From Ilumatobacter sp963746265 (GTDB lineage: Bacteria > Actinomycetota > Acidimicrobiia > Acidimicrobiales > Ilumatobacteraceae): DNA of 64,000 nucleotides. This document shows positions 43,652 through 53,128 of this stretch, piece after piece. The translations under genes and the position numbers were made by a program. Numbering within the stretch: position 1 is the first letter of the stretch; each line of letters begins with the position of its first letter. The stretch lies in assembly GCA_963746265.1 (NCBI GenBank), contig CAVVAM010000002.1:124001-188000 (forward strand), read 5' to 3'. Below the pieces are notes generated by a model. It was not told the origin of the DNA and did not search any database. It was given only the letters and a program-made list of their open reading frames with translations.

Positions 43652-44610
43652 GGGGCCAACTCGTCGGTCAGCGACGATCCGACGGACTCGCGCACCGACC
43701 AGCGGGGCGGACGGCGTACCTCACGCACGATGACGTCGACGTAGTTGCCGAGGATCCCGAACGCAAGCATGTTCATCCCACCGACGAAGACCGTGGCGAG
43801 CATGACGGACAGCCAACCGCTCGGTGAGTCGGCACCGAACGTCCACCGGACGAGGAGCGCGCCGCCGGCGATGAAGGCGATCGCCGCCAGCACGAGGCCC
43901 AGTGCGCTGATCAGCTTCAACGGCGCCGTCGATCCGGCGCTGAAGTTCCGCACGACACGCCTGACGCCTTCCGACACCGTGAAACCGGACGTCCCATGAC
44001 GCCGCTCGCCTGGTTCGACCTCGACGTTGGCGACCCTCGCTGTGACCCGGTGCAGCATGGGCCCGACGACCGGAGACCTGGTCTCGTACGACACGAGGGC
44101 ATCACAGACCGGTCGCCGCATGACCCTGAACGCCGTGTGCCGGAAACCTCTCGGCGTTCCCCACGCGACCCGATCGGCGAGCGCATGGATCCGGCTACCG
44201 AGGTCGCGCAACGGGCTGCGTTGGACGGGCCACGTGGCGACGGCGGCGTCCAACTGCCGGTCGTCGAGCGCATCCAGCAGACGAGGCAGCTGATCGGGCC
44301 GGTGTTCGAGATCGTCGTCCATCGTCACGACGAGCTCGCCAGCCGATGCGGCCAGGCCGCACATCGTCGCCGTCGGCTGGCCGTGATTGTGGAGCAGATC
44401 GATGCCCCGGACGCGGGCGTCCTGTTCCGAGAGCGACCGGATGACTTCCCACGTGTCGTCGGGAGAGGCGTCGTTGACCAACACGACCTCGTAGCTCATC
44501 GATCGTTCGTCGAGCACGACCCCGAGCTCGTGAACCAACTCGGGGAGGCTCAGTGCGCCTCGATAACTGGGCACCACGATCGAGACATCAGGTCGTTCGC
44601 TCGCTCGCAC
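43648..44610 (-). CDS. Polyprenyl-phosphate glycosyltransferase (ArnC/GtrB-like)
   Basis: A 320-residue GT2 with two C-terminal membrane helices. It shows VSIVVPSYRGALSLPELVHE, YEVVLVNDASPDDTWEVI, NHGQPTATMCGLAASAGE, the metal motif VVTMDDDLEHRP near 100, and RHTAFRVMRRPVCDAL. The helices are LISALGLVLAAIAFIAGGAL and LATVFVGGMNMLAFGILGNY. This is the ArnC/GtrB/PglH-like class that makes undecaprenyl-phosphate sugars at the inner face for flipping. The GTG start has a strong AAGGAGG 7 bases upstream (44618-44624). It belongs to the sulfonate-gene operon and to the duplicated aminotransferase-flippase-glycosyltransferase cassette. Confidence 0.9.
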   Translation of the reverse strand: MRASERPDVSIVVPSYRGALSLPELVHELGVVLDERSMSYEVVLVNDASPDDTWEVIRSLSEQDARVRGIDLLHNHGQPTATMCGLAASAGELVVTMDDDLEHRPDQLPRLLDALDDRQLDAAVATWPVQRSPLRDLGSRIHALADRVAWGTPRGFRHTAFRVMRRPVCDALVSYETRSPVVGPMLHRVTARVANVEVEPGERRHGTSGFTVSEGVRRVVRNFSAGSTAPLKLISALGLVLAAIAFIAGGALLVRWTFGADSPSGWLSVMLATVFVGGMNMLAFGILGNYVDVIVREVRRPPRWSVRESVGSSLTDELAP

Positions 44611-44617
44611 CGAATCG

Positions 44618-44624
44618 CCTCCTT
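44618..44624 (-). promoter_or_regulatory. Strong ribosome-binding site for the ArnC-like gene
   Basis: AAGGAGG on the minus strand, 7 bases before GTG 44610. It decides this start and shows that the gene can be translated independently of the decayed flippase gene upstream. Confidence 0.6.
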
Positions 44625-44629
44625 CAACC

Positions 44630-45078
44630 CAACATCACGCGTGACCGCAGGCGCCAGCCGTCGGTCGGTCGCTGCCGGGCGGGACCACGGCGGCCAACAC
44701 CGTAGCGTGCACACACACCAACCGAACGGACAGCGGCAACACTCCGTGGTCCGCCCCGAACGGTGCCAGGATCACCACGCTGCCACGACCGACACTGCTG
44801 CGACGGACACCGACACCGGCCGTTTGCCGGCCGGCGCAGAGCGCCCACGCCAACGAGGTCGGGCGCCGCCCTCTGCTGGAGCGACCAGATCAGCGGTGTC
44901 GCCAGAGCTACCCACATCGTTCGGAGCCGTGCCAGCTACGCATCGCATCCGAAGCCCAGGTACTCCGATGCGATCAGGGTGAGCGCGCCCATCGCGCCCG
45001 TGCGCACTGCTGGGCCGACGATCAGCCAGTGCTCCCGACTGTCGACGTCGTTCGTGTCGGAGCGATCGAGTCGGTCAC
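44630..45078 (-). pseudogene. Remnant of a Wzx-like flippase, internally deleted
   Basis: This 450-bp stretch is what is left of a second copy of the flippase at 53125-54357. It starts with GTG 45078 overlapping the aminotransferase stop (GTGA), exactly as the intact flippase does. After a frameshift it reads ALTLIASEYLGF, then TMWVALATPLIWSLQQRAAP, matching VTLIVSQRHLGL and TIWAVMAAGLTFSFQQWAAI of the intact copy. About 300 residues are missing, and it ends LPLSVRLVCVHATVLAAVV against PALSLWLMCAHAGVVVLAL. A stop and frameshifts interrupt it. Confidence 0.7.
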
Positions 45079-46217
45079 GAGTTGGCGTTCGCGACCGACA
45101 GAAACGCGTCGATCACCGTGTCCTGATCCTGCGGGTCGAGCGAGGTGTAGAACGGCAGACGCAACAACCGGCCGCTGATGTCGTCCGTGACGGGGCACTC
45201 GTGGTCACGGTCGGAGAAGCCGCGACCCGCTTCCGACGAGTGGAGCGGCACGTAGTGAAAGGTCGCCTGGACACCACGCTCCCTCAGGCCGGCAAGCATG
45301 CTGTCACGTGCGACCCGATCCGGCATCAGGACATAGAACATGTGGTGGGCCGACTCACAGTGATCAGGTACGTGGGGCAGCTCGACACCGAGCGACTCGG
45401 CGTGCGGTCGCAGCGCGGATTCATAGCGGGTCCACACCTCGGCGCGACGCTGCTGGATGCTGTCGGCGTTCTCCAGCTGCGCCAGCAGGAACGCAGCCAG
45501 GATGTCGCTCATCCCGAACGAGGAGCCCGTGTCCTTCCACGAGTACTTGTCGACGTCTCCGAGGAGGAACGCCCGACGGTTGGTGCCCTTGTCGTAGAGC
45601 ACGTGTGCCCGATCGACGTCGAGCTCGTCGTTGATCAGCAGCGCGCCGCCCTCGCCGCAGATGAGGTTCTTGGTCTCATGGAAGCTGAGCGTCGAGAATC
45701 GTCCGAACGTCCCCAGCTGCTGACCCCGATACGAACCGAAAAGACCGTGCGCGTTGTCCTCGACGAGTGACACGTCATCTCGGTCGGCCAGGACGCCGGC
45801 GAGTCCGTCGAGGTCGGCGCCGACACCGGCGTAGTGAACGGCCACGACGGCCTTCACCGAATCGTCCATGAGCTCCTTCACGTGTGCCGGATCGATACCC
45901 AGAGTCGCCCGCTCGATGTCTGCGAACCTGATGTTCACCCCCTGCCGGGCGTACGCCAACGCCGTCGTGGTGAACGTGAACGAAGGCACGATGACGGTGT
46001 CGTCGGGGCCCAACTCCAACATCAACGATGTCATCTCGAGTGCATCCGTGCAGGACGTGGTGAGCAGTACGTCCTGCACGCCGACGCGTTCGCGCAGCAG
46101 CTCGGACGCACGACGTGCATAGGGACCCGACGATGACGTGTGTCCGGTTCGAACCGCGTCGGCGATGTAGTCCAGCTCGGAACCCTCCAGCGAGGGTCGG
46201 TTGAATCGAATCGTCAC
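45075..46217 (-). CDS. Sugar 3- or 4-aminotransferase (DegT/DnrJ/EryC1/StrS family, WecE-like)
   Basis: A 380-residue PLP enzyme. It shows IRFNRPSLEGSELDYIADAV at the N terminus, VLLTTSCTDALEMTSLMLEL, PSFTFTTTALAYARQGVNIR, VVAVHYAGVGADLDGLAGVL, VEDNAHGLFGSYRG, and the PLP lysine in STLSFHETKNLICGEGG. Segments such as NRRAFLLGDVDKYSWKDTGS and QATFHYVPLHSSEAG are typical of WecE-type dTDP-4-keto-6-deoxysugar transaminases. It would make an amino sugar, a fitting acceptor for the ATP-grasp ligase downstream. Its stop overlaps the flippase remnant's GTG. A TAACGT box at 46249-46254 could start the operon. Confidence 0.9.
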   Translation of the reverse strand: MTIRFNRPSLEGSELDYIADAVRTGHTSSSGPYARRASELLRERVGVQDVLLTTSCTDALEMTSLMLELGPDDTVIVPSFTFTTTALAYARQGVNIRFADIERATLGIDPAHVKELMDDSVKAVVAVHYAGVGADLDGLAGVLADRDDVSLVEDNAHGLFGSYRGQQLGTFGRFSTLSFHETKNLICGEGGALLINDELDVDRAHVLYDKGTNRRAFLLGDVDKYSWKDTGSSFGMSDILAAFLLAQLENADSIQQRRAEVWTRYESALRPHAESLGVELPHVPDHCESAHHMFYVLMPDRVARDSMLAGLRERGVQATFHYVPLHSSEAGRGFSDRDHECPVTDDISGRLLRLPFYTSLDPQDQDTVIDAFLSVANANS

Positions 46218-46370
46218 GTCGTCTCCAGGCGCGCCTCAATGGGCTGTCACGTTACCAGCTCGCGGACCGGAGACGGGGTGACGGCCGAGAGCATCCGAGG
46301 CGACTCGTGCTTGCTCGATGAGAGGCGGATCGGTCTGTCCGTTCGGCGTCGCTTGCCTTGCGCCGCAGCC

Positions 46371-47003
46371 TCAGTCGGCCAAGGGCGTGCGCTTCGTACA
46401 GACACCGATCGCGTGCGTGTACGGCACGTGCAGGAGATCGGAGCGAGAGACATACTTCACATCGCCGAAGACCGAGCGGGCGATGCCCTGCACCTCTTCG
46501 ACCGTTCTGACGTTCTGGCCACGGTCACGAGAGATGATGGCGCGGGCGATCATCGACTGGTCGTCCGTGAAGCACGGGTCGACCGTGATGAGGCGACCGC
46601 CATCGCGCAACGCCGCGTGGGCCTCCTCGAACAGCGCTCTGGCCTGGTCGTCGTCGAGATGATGCAGGACGCCCTTGGCGATGGCCCTGTCGAACTGTTC
46701 GCTCGGGTCGCGGGTTGCGCCGACCACCCCGACTCGGAACTCTCCGTACTCTCCATGTTTCGACCGAGCGGCATCGATGTACGCCTCGCTGAGGTCGTAC
46801 CCCACGTATCGGCACCCGACGAGGTGAGGTGCCAAGTCGCCGGTCCCGCATCCGATGTCGATGACGTCGTGCCCTGGCTCGCACTGGAGATACTCGTCCA
46901 TCAGGATCTTCCGCGCATGCGCGGACCCGACCATCGTCTGCACCGACCGGTAGACCGCCGGCATCGACAGGATCGATCGCCAACCAGTCGTCACTTGAGC
47001 CAT
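46371..47003 (-). CDS. Class I SAM methyltransferase
   Basis: A 210-residue methyltransferase. It has HDVIDIGCGTGDLAPHLVGC near residue 45 (motif I), CRYVGYDLSEAYIDAARSKH, FDRAIAKGVLHHLDDDQARA (motif IV region), and LRDGGRLITVDPCFTDDQSM. The ATG at 47003 has AAGGACAGG upstream and begins MAQVTTGWRSILSMP. It presumably methylates a sugar or lipid-linked intermediate of this cluster. The roughly 150-bp gap to the aminotransferase gene may contain that gene's promoter. It is intact, unlike most of the genes just upstream. Confidence 0.85.
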   Translation of the reverse strand: MAQVTTGWRSILSMPAVYRSVQTMVGSAHARKILMDEYLQCEPGHDVIDIGCGTGDLAPHLVGCRYVGYDLSEAYIDAARSKHGEYGEFRVGVVGATRDPSEQFDRAIAKGVLHHLDDDQARALFEEAHAALRDGGRLITVDPCFTDDQSMIARAIISRDRGQNVRTVEEVQGIARSVFGDVKYVSRSDLLHVPYTHAIGVCTKRTPLAD

Positions 47004-47450
47004 AGCGTCCTGTCCTTCGGGGTTGCATCCAGGGGTGCTCCGACGCGTACCCGCAGCGCACTCGTCGTGTCGGCGCACGATACCAGCGCGCCCGAGTGAC
47101 CACTTTCCTTCCTCGCATGCGGGCGAGGTCTCGACGCACCAACGCGAATGCCGACCAGAGCGCGACGCCCACGACGCACGCCACGACCTGTGGCGAGACC
47201 CGACACAACCGTCGCCGAGGTCGACAGGCGGCGCCCGGTGGGGCGAGCGCTCAACAGCGAGACGGGCGGTCCCGCCATTGTCGGTCGCTGCGGTCGCCGG
47301 CATCAGTCTCACGACGAACGGCGTCGAGCCGGCGGAGGCCTGACCGTACACGAAGCGCTCCTTCATACGCACCGTGCGCTCCCGCCACCACGTCGTCAGC
47401 CGCGTGGGCGAGCTCCGCTGGCGGGAGCCGACGGTCAATCGTTCCGGCTC
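47004..47450 (-). other. Degraded, unassigned coding-like stretch
   Basis: No intact gene is visible. On the minus strand a hydrophobic segment VVACVVGVALWSAFALVRRD is encoded near 47127-47187, and coding-like sequence (TWWRERTVRMKERFVYGQAS) in another frame. This suggests remains of a small membrane protein with frameshifts. No family can be named. Confidence 0.35.
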
Positions 47451-49097
47451 ATCGGGAGACGAGCCTCTCCGTTCAACGTGGATGACGACGGCACCGTGTC
47501 GAAGACCGGCTCGCGGGACGACCACGACGTCGCCAGGACCGGCGGACGGCAAGAACCACGTGGGCCGTACTCGCCGCAACGCTCGAGCCCGCAGGGTCGG
47601 CGACTCGATCGCGGGGTGCGAGAGTCGGTATCGCTCGGGCCAGGGCGGTGGTTGCCGGTTCCGGTGCATGCCGTCGACACCGTGGGCCGCGTGAGCCGGC
47701 GGTGTGTACCCCCATCCCTCGAGCACGATGCGTCGCCCCGTCATACCACCCACCCAGAATCCAACGGCATTACACGACTCGAGCGGGACGCCGACCGGTC
47801 GACAGACTGTTGGTGGCGACGATGTCGTCGCTTCTCGAGTGATGACGCAGCCACAGTCTTCCGCCTGCTCGTCGCCGGGACGACCGGTGTTCGGTGCGGC
47901 TCAAGGTGGGAACGGGAAGAAGCCGGCGGTGACTGGCGACGTTCATCGCGTTCGGAGCGGCTACCGGCGTCGCCATCGAAATCGTCGTGCCAGCCGCCGG
48001 AAGCAACCGTTTCCGGCGCCACCACCACCATGCGACGGCGAGCGCGACGAACACGCTCCCGGCGAACACCAGCGGCACCATGACGCTGTCGAGCAGACCG
48101 AAGTCAGGCCGTGTCGAGGCCGACGCCGTCAACGCCACCGCGCTGATCGAAACAGCCGCACCGACCGCAACGCCGCCCGCGACGTACGTGGCTGCGGTCG
48201 ACGAGGGCAGATTCGCCACGACGGCGGCGCAGAGCACCGCAGTGAGTACGGCGCCGAACGGCAACGCGAGGTGCAAGAAGTACAACTGACCGAACGACGA
48301 GACATCGAGGATCGTGAACACTCCCAACCCGGTCAGCACCGCACCGCCCAGCCACCAGGTCGCGACGTCTCGACGTGTCTCCCGATGAAGGAGCGCCCCC
48401 AGCCCGACGAGCTGAAGCGCCTGAGAGGTCAGAAACCAGAGGATCGTCGCGCCGGCGGCAACGACCGCCGTCCGGCTGTTCAGCGAATCCAAGAGCATCC
48501 CATCGTTCACGGCGCGCAGACTGGTGTCGCCGGTGAGCTCGCGATAGATCTCGAGGCTCTTCAGTGAACCCAACACCGTCACCGACGACCCGTGGAGCCT
48601 GCTGCGGCCGCTGTCGTCGACGACGCTGGTCACGTGGTGGGCACCGGCTGTGATGATCCTGTTCGCAGCTGTTCCTTCGCTGCGCCACCATTGGAGCGTC
48701 GAACGGCGAGCGACGCCCGCCGGATGGGTGAACTGCGGGGCGCAGGAGTCGGTCGGTACGAAAGGAGGCGGGGCTGCCGCAGCGGTGTGCGTCCATTCGA
48801 TCGTGGCGATCGACCGGAGCGGTCTGCGCGCCACGCCGCTCCCGCCAGACGACGGCAGCGTGTACCACCCGATCTCGGCCACGCGACCTCGTTGCGCAGC
48901 TCGCTGAACACGGCGAGCACGATGACGAACGCTGCGGGAAGCCACGACACGACGACTGCGCCGATCGCGTGACGCATCCGGGGCGATCGTTCGATCGATT
49001 CATCGCCGCTCTCGCGTGACGCCGCGAAGGAATCTGACGGAGGCGGCCCACTGAGCGACGTCGATGGCTCGTCCACCGTCGCGGAGGACTCGTGCAC
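47450..49097 (-). pseudogene. Polytopic membrane protein (glycosyltransferase-like), frameshifted
   Basis: GTG 49097 follows a TAGCCT box by 8 bases. The first frame gives one helix (AVVVSWLPAAFVIVLAVFSE) and breaks near 48905, continuing in another frame as VAEIGWYTLPSSGG. That frame has an extracytoplasmic beta-rich part, then about seven helices (for example AAVVANLPSSTAATYVAGGV, DSVMVPLVFAGSVFVALAVA), to a stop at 47770. A third frame then gives GRRIVLEGWGYTPPAH and LRRVRPTWFLPSAG, resembling the soluble tail of large actinobacterial membrane proteins of unknown function. The 3' boundary is approximate. Probably a surface-glycan membrane enzyme, now broken or mis-sequenced. Confidence 0.5.
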
Positions 49098-49440
49098 GGG
49101 AGCCAAGGCTACTCCGAGCGGGCCGGAGCAGTGCAGCGATCTCGGTGCTGCGGGCAGAGTGTTGCGGTCACACGACCCTCGAGCAGATCCCGGCGGCCGA
49201 CGTTCCTCGAATGCGACGGCCCGAGTCGTATACTGGGATCTTGGGAGACGGTCAGCGACGTGGGCGCGCGGCCGGGTTCGGGTCGGATCCGGAGGCGATG
49301 GTGCGTCTCGATTCGACCGCGGTCGGCGCTCGTGACCGGGCACATCTCTGTGACTCCCCCGCACTGTTGGCCGCCGGCGGAGGCGATGGTTCGATCGGTG
49401 CGTCGCGGAACCATGATCGCCCCGCTCGGGCCCGACACCG
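49098..49440. promoter_or_regulatory. Divergent intergenic region with two promoter-like boxes
   Basis: The 343-bp spacer holds TAGCCT (minus strand, 49106-49111), 8 bases before the GTG of the frameshifted membrane gene. It also has TATACT (plus strand, 49229-49234), a good -10 box for the membrane gene at 49441, which would give a leader of about 200 bases. No gene or structured RNA was recognised. Confidence 0.4.
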
Positions 49441-51177
49441 ATGATGCGAAGAGTCCACACGACAGAGGAGCCCCGGCCCCGCCACGTCGAGTCCGGGGCG
49501 ACCCGATCCGCCGTCGAATGGCAGACGACGTCCTCGCACGTCCGAGACCGTCGAGGGCACTCCGGTCGAACAGTGGCCGTGCTCATGGCGCTCGGCTTGA
49601 TCCTGATCACGCTCGTTGGGCCCATCGCCGACGTCTTCGGCTGGCTCCTCCCCGGACTCGCCCAGGTCGGCTCGACCGGATCGAAGCTCGGCTCGTTCTC
49701 GTCAGTTGCTCCGACGCTCATCCGTCGATCGGGATTCGTTTCCATCAGCGCAGGTCTGATCGCGTTGACCGCTGCGTGGTGGACCCCTCCGGCGTGGCTG
49801 CGGTCTCGGACTGCGGGCCGCACGGCGGCCGGGGTGGTCGTCCTCGGAACGGGAGTCTGGTACGGGTGGCTCGCCCGGCCCCACAACGCACTGCTGTCGA
49901 ACTCCCGCATTCACTGGGTGGACTACCTGACGTGGAATTCGGACAACTACGGCTACGCGGCGGGACGCCTCCCCCATCTGGTGTTCTACGAGGCACCGTT
50001 CGTGTGGCAGGGGATCAACGCCGGGATCGTGGCCGCCCTGTGTTTCGCCATCGGTCGTCAACTCGGTTTCTCGACGTGGTTGTCGGCTGCGATGGCGACG
50101 CTGCCGGCCATCTCAGGGAATCTGTTGCTGTTCGCCACGGCCGGTGAAGACGTGATGTTGAACACGATGCTGCTGCTCTTCGTGATCTTCGCCGCCCTCC
50201 GACGCGAGCCGATCATGATGGGCGTCGCACTCACCGTTGCCGTGCTCGGTCGACCGTCGTTCATCATCTTGTTCCCATGTCGGGTGCTCGCCGAGCTCGC
50301 CTGCCGACTTCGCGCTCGCTCAGACGCGCACCGGGCCGACTGGCACTACGTCTCGTCGGCGGTCGGAGTCGGCCTCGTGCTCACGATCTCGATGCAACTG
50401 TTGTTCTCGGTCCTCGGTCGGCGGCACTTCCTCACCAACGGGCAGTTCATCCGGACGAGCGGGTTGGATTCTCTGGTACCGAGGCGGGTGGAGGGCTTCT
50501 TGATCTCGCCGTTCAGCGGCGCGTACGTCACCCACTTCCTCTGGACGCTGCCACTCGTGTTCCTCGTCGGCGCAGCTGTCTCCGTCGTCACGACGCCTCG
50601 GCAGCGACAACCCGTCGCAGCGACGATCTACTTCAGCGGCCTGTTCGTGGTCGTGCACCTGCTCGTCCACGAGGCCAAACCACTGGCGTACTACAACACC
50701 CGCTATCTCGCCTTCACGTTGCCGTCCCTGTTCTTCATGGCGTGGGCGTCGATCGCACGCCCTGGGTTCCCCGCGAAAGGGAGCTACCGCGCCGCCGTCG
50801 TCTCGTTGCTCGTCTTGGGCCCGTTCACGCTGCCTGCCGATCCGATCGAGGCGAAACGCGCCGTCGAGGCCCGCCCGGAAGTCCAACTGCTGTCGGCCCG
50901 CCACGAGCTGCGTGCGCTGGTCGGGGATCGGCCGGTCTTCCTGAACTTCGGCGACGCGTTGTCGAGGAACTATCTCGCCTACGTGCTGCGCCGCGACGCA
51001 TCGACGATTCGGCTCCTCGATCCCGACCTGTCCGCCCGGGGACTGGCGGGGATCGAGCAGGAGGAGCTCGAGTATCGGCCGGGAGACATCGTCATCTCAC
51101 TACGAGCCGACCCATGGAACGACGAACCGATCGATCTGACGGTCGGCGACTTCATCGTCACCGACGGGCGGGACTAG
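49441..51177 (+). CDS. Polytopic membrane protein, putative GT-C-like glycosyltransferase
   Basis: A 578-residue protein with about 11 predicted membrane helices and a soluble C-terminal part (LSARHELRALVGDRPVFLNF, and ending IDLTVGDFIVTDGRD). A periplasmic-loop-like segment near residues 140-180 reads YGWLARPHNALLSNSRIHWV and later LTWNSDNYGYAAGR. It is strongly similar throughout to the protein at 56756-58450 (HWVDYLTW, PAISGNLLLFAT, EDVMLNT, AVLGRPSFIIL). Shape and context suggest a polyprenyl-phosphate-sugar-dependent glycosyltransferase, but no catalytic Asp motif is certain. ATG 49444 is an alternative start. It is intact in a decayed neighbourhood. Confidence 0.75.
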   Translation: MMRRVHTTEEPRPRHVESGATRSAVEWQTTSSHVRDRRGHSGRTVAVLMALGLILITLVGPIADVFGWLLPGLAQVGSTGSKLGSFSSVAPTLIRRSGFVSISAGLIALTAAWWTPPAWLRSRTAGRTAAGVVVLGTGVWYGWLARPHNALLSNSRIHWVDYLTWNSDNYGYAAGRLPHLVFYEAPFVWQGINAGIVAALCFAIGRQLGFSTWLSAAMATLPAISGNLLLFATAGEDVMLNTMLLLFVIFAALRREPIMMGVALTVAVLGRPSFIILFPCRVLAELACRLRARSDAHRADWHYVSSAVGVGLVLTISMQLLFSVLGRRHFLTNGQFIRTSGLDSLVPRRVEGFLISPFSGAYVTHFLWTLPLVFLVGAAVSVVTTPRQRQPVAATIYFSGLFVVVHLLVHEAKPLAYYNTRYLAFTLPSLFFMAWASIARPGFPAKGSYRAAVVSLLVLGPFTLPADPIEAKRAVEARPEVQLLSARHELRALVGDRPVFLNFGDALSRNYLAYVLRRDASTIRLLDPDLSARGLAGIEQEELEYRPGDIVISLRADPWNDEPIDLTVGDFIVTDGRD

Positions 51178-51673
51178 GTACTCGGTGGAACGTCCGCAAG
51201 ACACGATGTTGACCTCGGCGATCATCGTGAAGGCGCGACGGCAGCGATGTGCCTCGCCGACGTCCTCCTTCGGAGCCACGACGACGATCACCTCACCTCG
51301 AGCGTGTGGAGCCCGTCTCGGCTGTCGGCCCTCGAGGCACGAAACGAGTGGTTCCAAGGGATTCGCGCGCTCCGCGTGATGTCCGCCATCGCCGTGATCA
51401 TCGCGCACCCTCGGAATCCACCGTCGGCGGCATGCTCGCCGATCGTCGCCATCACCGCCGGCTACGGCGTCGGGGTCTTCATCTGTCCGCGTTGTCACTC
51501 GGACGCAGGCGATCGGGGGACGTGCCCGCTGCTCATCGTCGCGACGATCGGCACGATCGGCAACCTCTCATCGCAGGCAACGGCTCACTCCTCGCCGACG
51601 ATCACTGAGCCGCTGGACCCCTCGGAACGACTCACCCAGGTCGTCGAGCAAGCCAACTGCGGTATGGTCGATC
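51178..51673. other. Noncoding or decayed stretch
   Basis: About 500 bp with only overlapping short frames. One plus-strand frame has a coding-like run (ARNEWFQGIRALRVMSAIAV) without a recognisable family. It may be remains of a gene between the membrane protein and the broken methyltransferase. TATGGT at 51663-51668 precedes the GTG at 51674 by 5 bases. Confidence 0.35.
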
Positions 51674-52638
51674 GTGGCGTCGACCGATCACTCGACCGGA
51701 CACGGCCGTCAGTACGCGCGACTCGACGTGAGACGCGCCTACGAGGCGGGCGAAAACATCACCGCAGCGATCAAGCGGAGCGAGGGGCCGAGTCCAATCC
51801 CCGCCACGCGATCGAGTCGCATACGAACTGCAGGCGGGTTCGTACTCGAGTGGCGCACGGCCAACTCCGATCGATGGACGGTACGGGGCGGCCATCGCCA
51901 GCAACCTCTGTCAGGTCCTCAGCCGGGCGAACGCTGCTGGACTGCGGGACCGGGGAGCTACCTCGTTCGTCTCGGCGCTGAATGCGCTGGCGAGTCCGGT
52001 TCGGCCGATCGCCTTCGACATGAGCTGGAGCCGGGTCCACGTCGGGCGCGCCTTCGCTGCGGCCCATCTCACCGACACGGTCGAGATCGATTCGTTCGTG
52101 AGTGACATCGCGAACGTCGCGCTTCACGATGCGTCGGTCGACGTGGCCATGTCCGTACACGCCCTGGAACCGAACGGTGGCCACGAAGATCAGCTCATCG
52201 GTGAACTGCTGCGAGTTGCCCGCCGCAGGCTCGTTCTGTTCGACCGGCCTCGAGCGTGTCACTGCGAGCGCGTGAGCAATGATACGCCACGGCTAGGTGA
52301 GACTCGAGGCCGCGATCGAGCGGCATGGCGGCGAACTGGTCACGGTGACCGAGTTCGAACTGCCGGCGAACCCCCTCAACCCGACGTGGGTCTTCGTCGT
52401 GGATTGCGAGGCCGGCGGAGCGAAACCTCCGAACGGCACTGCGCCGCTGTACCGGTTCCCGGTGACCGGCACCGATCTTCGGACCGACGACGCAGATTCT
52501 CACGTGTACGTCAGCGACGATGCCGGTTTGGCCTATCCGGTCGTTGCCGGGATTCCGATCCTCAGGGCTGACTACGCCATCCTGGCGACCGCGTTGGCAT
52601 GGCAACTGCAGCCCGCAGACCCGGGTCGTCTGGCCTGA
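51674..52638 (+). pseudogene. SAM methyltransferase with Trm112-like tail, multiply frameshifted
   Basis: From GTG 51674 the pieces lie in at least three frames: QYARLDVRRAYEAGENITAA, then AYELQAGSYSSGARPTPIDG, LLDCGTGEL (SAM motif I near 51940), and FVSALNALASPVRPIAFDMS. After these come DASVDVAMSVHALEPNGGHE and ELLRVARRRLVLFDRP, and a last frame from 52297 (LYRFPVTGTDL, YPVVAGIPILRADYAILATA). This order (methyltransferase followed by a FRCPVTG...YPVVDGIP tail) is known from methyltransferases in surface-glycan clusters. Several independent indels point to decay, unless the sequence here is poor. Confidence 0.55.
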
Positions 52639-52799
52639 GCGTCGATCTCGGCCGAACGTCACGCAAGCCGACGCGTCCCCTTGCTCCGACGCAGCGGTCG
52701 AGGAGTTCCGAGGTCGGCGCACGCCGCCATCTGGCGGTCAGGTCGTTGCCGTCGCGCGAGCCCAAGCCTCGCAGAGATGGGTGGACTGTGCCGCCGGCG

Positions 52800-53128
52800 T
52801 CAACCGATCGTCATGGGTGGCCGTGCTCGAACGGAGCGCGTACCGAGGTTGCTCCGGCCCGCCGGCCAGGTTGCGACGACGGCAGCCCAATCCGGCTGGC
52901 CGTGACCGTGCAACAGATCGATGCTGCGAACGTGGTCGACCGCCGCAGCGAGTTCGGCCCCAACCCACCACGTGACATCGGGTGAGGCGTCGTTGACCAG
53001 CACGATCTCATTCGACACGTTCCGTTGCAGAGCGCGGCAACGACCGATGTGGTGAGTGCCGGCGGACCGAGAGCGCCTGGGTAGGTCGGGGCCACGACGG
53101 AGACGTCGAGATCGACGCAGTCGTTCAC
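52800..53128 (-). pseudogene. Remnant of a polyprenyl-phosphate glycosyltransferase
   Basis: This matches the N-terminal part of the intact ArnC-like enzyme at 43648-44610: DLDVSVVAPTYPGAL against DVSIVVPSYRGAL, then after a frameshift NEIVLVNDASPDVTWWVGAE against YEVVLVNDASPDDTWEVI, and SIDLLHGHGQP against GIDLLHNHGQP. About 42 residues including the metal motif are then deleted (GQP joins directly to AAVVATWPAGRS), and the rest is lost. The GTG at 53128 overlaps the flippase stop, keeping the ancestral junction. It is non-functional. Confidence 0.7.

Noticed and set aside
47450..47753. Resemblance of GPGDVVVVPRAG to a type I signal peptidase
   Set aside because: Catalytic Ser/Lys context is missing, and the surrounding GRRIVLEGWGYTPPAH better fits the tail of a large membrane protein.
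51249..51608. Possible acyltransferase-3 start in ARNEWFQGIRALR
   Set aside because: Only a few residues resemble the family; no following helices or catalytic His in any frame.
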